From contig NZ_AUHN01000009.1 in the NCBI RefSeq assembly GCF_000423205.1, forward strand, positions 186,001 to 250,000: 64,000 nt of DNA, in the 5' to 3' direction. The stretch is from Jonesia quinghaiensis DSM 15701. Its GTDB lineage: Bacteria > Actinomycetota > Actinomycetes > Actinomycetales > Cellulomonadaceae. The notes under the pieces were generated by a model. The model was not told where the DNA came from, did not search any database, and worked only from the letters and a program-made list of their open reading frames with translations. Made by a program: the position numbers and the translations under genes. Positions 59,068 to 64,000 of this stretch are shown here, piece by piece (positions within the stretch are counted from its first letter, which is position 1; each line of letters opens with the position of its first letter).

Positions 59068-60510
59068 TTACGCCAGGTCGCGCACCGCCGCGTATTGCTC
59101 ACGGATGATAGGTTGTGGTTCACCCTCGAACACTTGCACTCCGGCGAGCGGCCAGTGTGGTGGCGTGTCGCCTCCGAGGAGAGCCCACGCCGCTTGGCGG
59201 GCTGCGCCGTCAGCGACGTATTCTCCGGCGGCAGGCACGGTGACCGGCATGCCGAATACTTGTGGCGCTATTGTCCGGGTGGCTACTGATTGCGCTCCAC
59301 CTCCAATGAGGAGCAACCGTTGCACGTCCACTCCTAGGCTTCGTAAGGCATCCACACCGTCGGCCAGTGAGCATAGGAGCGCTTCGACGGCGGCGCGGGC
59401 GATGTTTGCTGGTGTGGTGTTTTCCAGCGTCATGCCGTGCAGGGTGCCGGTGGCGTCGGGGCGGTTTGGTGTGCGTTCCCCTTCGAAGTAGGGCACGAGT
59501 ACGAGGCCGCCAGCGCCTGGTTGTGCGCTGAGTGCCAGGCGTGCGAGTTCGTCGTAGTCCACGGACAGCATGCGGCAGGCCACGTCGAGGATTCGTGAGG
59601 CGTTGATGGTGCACACGAGCGGCAGGTAGTCGCCGGTGGCGGAGGCGAATCCGGCCACGTTTCCGGTGACATCGCACACTTGTTGCGCTGATACGGCGGT
59701 GACTACCCCGGAGGTACCAACAGATAGAACGATGTCCCCTGCCGCTGCCCCTAGCCCAAGTGCTGCTCCTGCGTTGTCGCCTGCCCCTGGGCCCACGATC
59801 GCACCCCACGGGGTGCGCCCGGCAGCCTCGTTGGGGGTTAAAACGCGTGGCAACGTTATGCGGTCGAAGGTGCCTGGCCCGGCGGCTAGTTCGAAGAGTT
59901 CACGGTCGTATTGCCCCGTGGTGGGGTTGAAGTACGCTGTGCCCGATGCGTCTGACCGGTCGGTGGCCAGTGCGGTAAGGTCGCGGGCAGCGCCGGGTTC
60001 CCCACCTGCGCCGATGATTTGCCACATCAGCCAGTCGTGGGGCAGAGCTATTGCTGCTACCCGTGTCATGTTGTGGGGTTCGGTGTCACGCATCCAGCGC
60101 ACTTTGGTGGCGGTGAACGATGCGACGGGGACGAGCCCGATCTCGTGTGCGTAGGCGTGTGCGCCGTCGGTTCCGCGTAGGGCACCGAGATCGGTGATGA
60201 GGTCACGTGCGGCTGCGGCGGAGCGGGTGTCGTTCCATAGCAGTGCGTCACGGATGACGTCACCGTTTTCGTCGAGTGCGACCATCCCGTGTTGCTGTCC
60301 GCCAACGGCAATGGCCTCGACATCATCGAGGCCACCAGCGGCTGCTGCCGCTTCCTGATATGCGGTCCACCAGTGTGTGGGGTGGACTTCAGTTCCGTTG
60401 GGGTGCTTCGCGGAACCGGAGCGCACGAGCGCCCCGGTTTCCGCGTCACGGATGACGATCTTGCACGACTGGGTGGAGGAGTCCACCCCGGCTACAAGTC
60501 GTCGTGTCAT
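59068..60510 (-). CDS. xylB: Xylulokinase
   Basis: 480 residues, FGGY kinase giving xylulose 5-phosphate. [15 protein letters not shown] at the N terminus, [24 protein letters not shown] (substrate-binding loop), [10 protein letters not shown], and the C-terminal [10 protein letters not shown]. Begins 3 bases after xylA, same operon. The product joins that of AraD in the pentose phosphate pathway. Confidence 0.95.
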   Translation of the reverse strand: MTRRLVAGVDSSTQSCKIVIRDAETGALVRSGSAKHPNGTEVHPTHWWTAYQEAAAAAGGLDDVEAIAVGGQQHGMVALDENGDVIRDALLWNDTRSAAAARDLITDLGALRGTDGAHAYAHEIGLVPVASFTATKVRWMRDTEPHNMTRVAAIALPHDWLMWQIIGAGGEPGAARDLTALATDRSDASGTAYFNPTTGQYDRELFELAAGPGTFDRITLPRVLTPNEAAGRTPWGAIVGPGAGDNAGAALGLGAAAGDIVLSVGTSGVVTAVSAQQVCDVTGNVAGFASATGDYLPLVCTINASRILDVACRMLSVDYDELARLALSAQPGAGGLVLVPYFEGERTPNRPDATGTLHGMTLENTTPANIARAAVEALLCSLADGVDALRSLGVDVQRLLLIGGGAQSVATRTIAPQVFGMPVTVPAAGEYVADGAARQAAWALLGGDTPPHWPLAGVQVFEGEPQPIIREQYAAVRDLA

Positions 60511-60513
60511 GGG

Positions 60514-61692
60514 TCAGCCGATCAGGTGCTTGAGGGCAAGCTGGTTGAGGCGTACGAAACCGAAGTCGCGTTCGGCGGCTGTGTCGGCGTCGTAGTCTTC
60601 GAATGTGGTGGTGTCTGCGAGGAGGTCAGCCACTGTTTCGTCAGCACCCAGGGTGGGGGTGGCTAGTTCGAATAGACCAGCAGTTTTGAAGGCTTCTTGG
60701 ACTTCTGGGTCGTTGCGGTAGGCAGCGGCTTTTGTGGCCAGCATGGTGTAGGTGTCCATGTTGGCTTTTGCCGAGTCCCACACACCAGCAACAGTTTCGG
60801 TGCGTGATGGCTTGTAGTCGAAGTGACGTGGGCCGGTGTAGCGTGGCGCGTTTGGTGAGGCGGGGAAACCGTTTTCTACCAGGTCAACGGTGAAGAACGC
60901 GGAGAGCAGGTCACCGTGGCCGAACACGAGGTCTTGGTCGAACTTGATGGAGCGTTGCCCGTTGAGGTCGATGTGGAAGAGTTTGTCTGCCCACAGCGCT
61001 TGGGCGAGACCGTGGGTGTAGTTCAAGCCTGCCATTTGTTCGTGGCCGGTTTCTGGGTTGAGTCCCACGATGTCGCCGTGTTCGAGTTCAGCAATGAACC
61101 CTAGTGCGTGGCCAACGGTGGGTAGGAAGATGTCTCCGCGTGGTTCGTTTGGCTTGGGTTCCAGGGCGATCTTGATGTCGTAGCCCTTGTCTTTGATGTA
61201 CCCGGCAACGAGATCCAGGCCTTCTTTGTAGCGCTCGAGGGCTGCGTGGAGGTCTTTGGCGCCGTCGTATTCGGAGCCTTCACGTCCACCCCACATGACG
61301 AAGGTTTTTGCGCCGAGTTCTGCGGTGAGGTCGATGTTGCGGAGCACCTTGCGTAGTGCGAAGCGGCGCACTGAGCGGTCGTTGGAGGTGAGGCCACCGT
61401 CTTTGAAAACGGGGTGGGAGAAGAGGTTGGTGGTGACCATTTCGATGGTCAGTCCGGTTTCTTCGGCTGCGGTTTTGACTTCACCGAGGAGGCGGTCACG
61501 GGTGGCGTCGTCGGAACCGAAAGGTACAACGTCGTCGTCGTGGAACGTGAAGCCCCAGGCACCGAGTTCTGCGAGGTGGCGGACGTCATCGGCTGGGTTG
61601 CGGTGTTCGCGGGTGGCGTCACCGAATTGGTCACGTCCTTGCCATCCGGTGGTCCATAGGCCGAATGAGAAGTTGATGTTTTGCTGCGCCAT
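60514..61692 (-). CDS. xylA: Xylose isomerase
   Basis: 392 residues, class I (actinobacterial) length. Catalytic His-Asp in [12 protein letters not shown] (about 50-60), metal ligands in [12 protein letters not shown] (about 178-189), [13 protein letters not shown], and [28 protein letters not shown] precedes the ATG. First gene of xylAB, divergent from the ROK regulator across 77 bases. Confidence 0.97.
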   Translation of the reverse strand: MAQQNINFSFGLWTTGWQGRDQFGDATREHRNPADDVRHLAELGAWGFTFHDDDVVPFGSDDATRDRLLGEVKTAAEETGLTIEMVTTNLFSHPVFKDGGLTSNDRSVRRFALRKVLRNIDLTAELGAKTFVMWGGREGSEYDGAKDLHAALERYKEGLDLVAGYIKDKGYDIKIALEPKPNEPRGDIFLPTVGHALGFIAELEHGDIVGLNPETGHEQMAGLNYTHGLAQALWADKLFHIDLNGQRSIKFDQDLVFGHGDLLSAFFTVDLVENGFPASPNAPRYTGPRHFDYKPSRTETVAGVWDSAKANMDTYTMLATKAAAYRNDPEVQEAFKTAGLFELATPTLGADETVADLLADTTTFEDYDADTAAERDFGFVRLNQLALKHLIG

Positions 61693-61769
61693 TGCACGCT
61701 CTCCTATCGAAGGTGATGATATTTGTTGTGTGATTAAACTTAACCCTCCTTTTCGGTAAGGTCAACACC

Positions 61770-63005
61770 ATGGCAGTTGTTCATAGCGCCGCAGGGCAAC
61801 ACACCCTGCGCGAGCGCAACCTCGCACTCGTCGCCCAAGAGATCTACTCCGCTGACGAGCCGCTCTCTCGCGCCGCCATCGCTGGACGCACCGGACTCAC
61901 CCGAGCAACCGTCTCCTCACTGGTTGACCTGCTCGTCGACACCCAAATCGTCGCCGAACTCGACCCCGTCTTCTCCCGACGTGCCGGGCGCCCAGCAGTC
62001 CCCCTCGTCCCCGCTCGAGGAACCTACTTTGGCATCGGGCTCGAAGTGAACGTGTCCTACTTGGGCGGAGTCATCCACGACCTCACCGGCACGCCCTACC
62101 ACCGTGTGATCATCCCGGGTGATTTTCACGGCTCAAACCCAACCGACGTCCTCAACCAACTCGCACACGTCACCACTGAACTCATCAACGCAGTCCACAC
62201 CTCCAATGACCGCCCCACCCACTCCACCCCCATCATCGCTGGAGCACACCTAGCCCTGCCCGGACTCGTCGACCCCAACAACGCCACACTGCGCATAGCC
62301 CCCAACCTCCGGTGGGCTGACCTCGACCCGGTCGACACCTCCGCCATCACCACGGCCATCACCAACGCAACCGGCCAACACATCACCGTGCGCATCGGAA
62401 ATGAAGCGAACTACGGCGCACTCGCAGCCAAACACGCAGCGGGTCTCAACACCTTCATTTACGTGTCCGGGGAAGTAGGAATTGGTTCAGCCATCATTCT
62501 GGACCACACACTGTTCCTCGGTCGGCGCGGCTGGTCAGGTGAACTAGGGCACGTCACCATCGACCCTGAGGGCCCACCGTGCTCATGTGGATCACAAGGG
62601 TGCCTCGAACAATACGCCGGCCTCGACGCCATCCTCACCGCCGCAGGCCTCGAAACAGCTGACGGCATTACAGGCCTCACCACCGCTCTTCACACGAGCG
62701 ACGCAGCAGCCACAGCCGCTGTCCACAGCGCAGCCGTAGCATTAGGACGCGCCCTCAGCGATTACGCGAACCTCCTCGACATACACATGGTCGTTCTCGG
62801 TGGGATCTACGCTGACCTCTACCCGTATATTGTCGAAACGATCACCCAAGCGCTACGCAGCCAAGTTCTCTCTGCACCATGGGCGACGTTCGACATCCTC
62901 CCCGGCACCCTTGGGTCCGGGGCCGCAATGGTCGGTGCAGCCCACGAAGCTGTTCGCGACGTGTACACCAACCCCTCACCTTGGATTAGCACTGATGCCC
63001 CGTAA
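61770..63005 (+). CDS. xylR: ROK-family transcriptional regulator, probable XylR
   Basis: 411 residues. N-terminal winged helix (LSRAAIAGRTGLTRATVSSL near 32-51), then a ROK domain with the glucokinase-like zinc-binding motif GHVTIDPEGPPCSCGSQGCLE cut as CSCGSQGCLEQYAG, and GEVGIGSAII. Divergent from xylA, the classic XylR position. The 77-base gap holds an AT-rich stretch (about 61722-61746, GATTAAACTTAA) that is the likely operator, but I see no perfect palindrome there. Symbol assigned from context. Confidence 0.85.
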   Translation: MAVVHSAAGQHTLRERNLALVAQEIYSADEPLSRAAIAGRTGLTRATVSSLVDLLVDTQIVAELDPVFSRRAGRPAVPLVPARGTYFGIGLEVNVSYLGGVIHDLTGTPYHRVIIPGDFHGSNPTDVLNQLAHVTTELINAVHTSNDRPTHSTPIIAGAHLALPGLVDPNNATLRIAPNLRWADLDPVDTSAITTAITNATGQHITVRIGNEANYGALAAKHAAGLNTFIYVSGEVGIGSAIILDHTLFLGRRGWSGELGHVTIDPEGPPCSCGSQGCLEQYAGLDAILTAAGLETADGITGLTTALHTSDAAATAAVHSAAVALGRALSDYANLLDIHMVVLGGIYADLYPYIVETITQALRSQVLSAPWATFDILPGTLGSGAAMVGAAHEAVRDVYTNPSPWISTDAP

Positions 63006-64000
63006 CACCGTTTTGAGTTCGCACCGCTTCACCACCGCCTCACGGCGGGTACTGGCCACACTTGGCACAGTGATGGTGAGCATGATGGTGTTTGCACCAG
63101 CAAGTTTCGCCGAGGTAGAGCCACCTGAGGTCACCACCCACGAGATCGACATCTCCGTTGAACTCACCGCACAGGGGCAAGTCACCGTCCACGAAGAACA
63201 CACCTGGGAGTTCGCCTCAACCCCACCGAGCACACTGGGGCGCCAACTCGACCGTTTCACACAGTATGCCCCTGAAGAATGGCGCCGCCTCGAATATGCA
63301 AACATCACCGCGACCAGCGAAGACACAGAGTTCACGCACTCCGTGCTTGATGACGGCAACACGCTCCATGTGGTCTTAACCCCCACCACCGGGCAACTAC
63401 CGCAGCGCCTCACCGCTGAACTGTCCTACACCGTTGAAGGCACATTAACCTTTGCCCGCGGCGCATCAGAGAACCTCGACCAAGAGTTCTTTTGGCCAAT
63501 TATGACCACTGACCGGTTCACCACCACGGTGACCACAGCAATCGATGGACCACGGGCACCACGGAAAGCCACCTGCGACTTCGCTGCCCCCGAAACAGAA
63601 GAAGACGAAGACGAAGACGAGGAATCCGAGATTCCCCCAGTCACCTGTGATGTCTCAGGCAACGCGAACCCTACCCTTTCCCTTCTCGATGCCCGCGAGG
63701 GCACAACCCTGGCCGCTCGCGTCACCTGGCCCCAAGGGACGTTCACACGCCTAGGAGTCAATGACATTGATGTGGACTCACCCGAAGACAGCGACACCCC
63801 AGGCGAAGGCACTGAAGGGCCAGAATTTGACCCCACCTGGACGGAAAACATTGATCAAGGCCTCGATGAAGGTAACTCGTGGACTATGGTCGCCATGATC
63901 GCTGTCATTGCGCTAAGCGTCACCGCAGGGGTGTACCTCCTCACCCGACGCCGCCCAGACCAACGCGCCAAAGACGCACCCTTAGCGGACGTCGCATGGG
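62995..64000 (+). CDS. DUF2207-like predicted membrane protein (3' end beyond window)
   Basis: Open frame from ATG 62995 to the last base, at least 335 codons, overlapping the ROK gene by 11 bases. Signal peptide near residues 20-40 (LATLGTVMVSMMVFAPASFA), then an extracytoplasmic domain opening VTTHEIDISVELTAQGQVTV and HEEHTWEF, the pattern of DUF2207 proteins. An acidic run (EEDEDEDEE) lies near 200, and a membrane helix follows near 295-317 (VAMIAVIALSVTAGVYLL). The rest is cut off. Function of the family is unknown. Confidence 0.75.
   Translation, partial: MPRNTVLSSHRFTTASRRVLATLGTVMVSMMVFAPASFAEVEPPEVTTHEIDISVELTAQGQVTVHEEHTWEFASTPPSTLGRQLDRFTQYAPEEWRRLEYANITATSEDTEFTHSVLDDGNTLHVVLTPTTGQLPQRLTAELSYTVEGTLTFARGASENLDQEFFWPIMTTDRFTTTVTTAIDGPRAPRKATCDFAAPETEEDEDEDEESEIPPVTCDVSGNANPTLSLLDAREGTTLAARVTWPQGTFTRLGVNDIDVDSPEDSDTPGEGTEGPEFDPTWTENIDQGLDEGNSWTMVAMIAVIALSVTAGVYLLTRRRPDQRAKDAPLADVAW

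Noticed and set aside
58803-59123. 106-codon minus-strand frame with a poly-Leu run
   Set aside because: The Leu run is just the GGAGAA microsatellite read in reverse; the frame also overlaps the xylB 3' end and terminator.
61722-61746. Clear XylR operator in the xylA-ROK gap
   Set aside because: AT-rich and suggestive (GATTAAACTTAA), but I find no proper inverted repeat, so I did not list it as a site.
1-64000. tRNA, rRNA, riboswitch or insertion-sequence features
   Set aside because: Intergenic regions were read for cloverleaf arms, conserved riboswitch cores and terminal inverted repeats with a transposase; none found.

Overview
The window looks like a chromosomal segment of a moderately high-GC actinobacterium, most likely a plant-polymer-degrading member of Micrococcales near Jonesiaceae/Cellulomonadaceae (inference). 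Supporting signs are the 32-residue ribosomal protein bS22, the adjacent radA-disA pair, a short actinobacterial-type argA, a C-X5-K arsenate reductase-like protein, LacI and ROK sugar regulators, and many Gram-positive lipoproteins. I see no tRNA or rRNA gene, CRISPR array, transposase or prophage. || Layout. 1-3477: tail of an arabino-oligosaccharide-type uptake operon (permease, cytoplasmic GH43, YesL-like membrane protein) convergent with a LacI regulator. 3690-7456: the tiny bS22 gene (too short for normal ORF cut-offs), an AcuC/HDAC-family deacetylase, and a KtrB-KtrA potassium uptake pair. 7574-14623: a GguB-GguA sugar ABC transporter with its binding lipoprotein, a second cytoplasmic GH43, and a second paralogous binding lipoprotein with no permease of its own. 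14932-20122: araB-araD-araA with a divergent-side LacI regulator (probably AraR) and a clear LacI-type operator. Together these turn imported arabino-oligosaccharides and arabinose into xylulose 5-phosphate. || 20168-25820: housekeeping and genome maintenance (radA, disA, mutY, argA) with two uncharacterised membrane-anchored proteins. 25854-31088: a SorC-type regulator next to glpD-glpF-glpK, with two perfect palindromes in the regulator/glpD gap. 31222-32961: a divergent family-A DNA polymerase-like protein. 32948-38809: TetR regulator, an MMPL transporter carrying a degenerate ABC-ATPase-like C-terminal domain, and a YhgE/Pip protein. 38970-39389: ArsC-like protein. || 39406-47888: the least explained region. 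Eight collinear minus-strand genes encode five paralogous lipoproteins (each with four conserved cysteines beyond the lipid cysteine), a peptidoglycan-binding membrane-fusion-like protein, and a MacB/LolCDE-type ATPase and permease. I consider this the best candidate for an undescribed cell-envelope system. || 48131-49823: an orphan excisionase-like HTH protein, an NAD(P)-binding epimerase-like protein, and trmL. 49945-58626: two divergent GH3 enzymes (one with swapped domain order and two membrane anchors), a small lipoprotein, and an AgrC/LytTR-type two-component system without a visible signal peptide. 58798-58972: tandem and inverted repeats. 59068-63005: xylB-xylA and a divergent ROK regulator; the last gene, a DUF2207-like membrane protein, runs off the window. 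The GH3, GH43, arabinose and xylose genes fit a lifestyle of hemicellulose and pectin breakdown.
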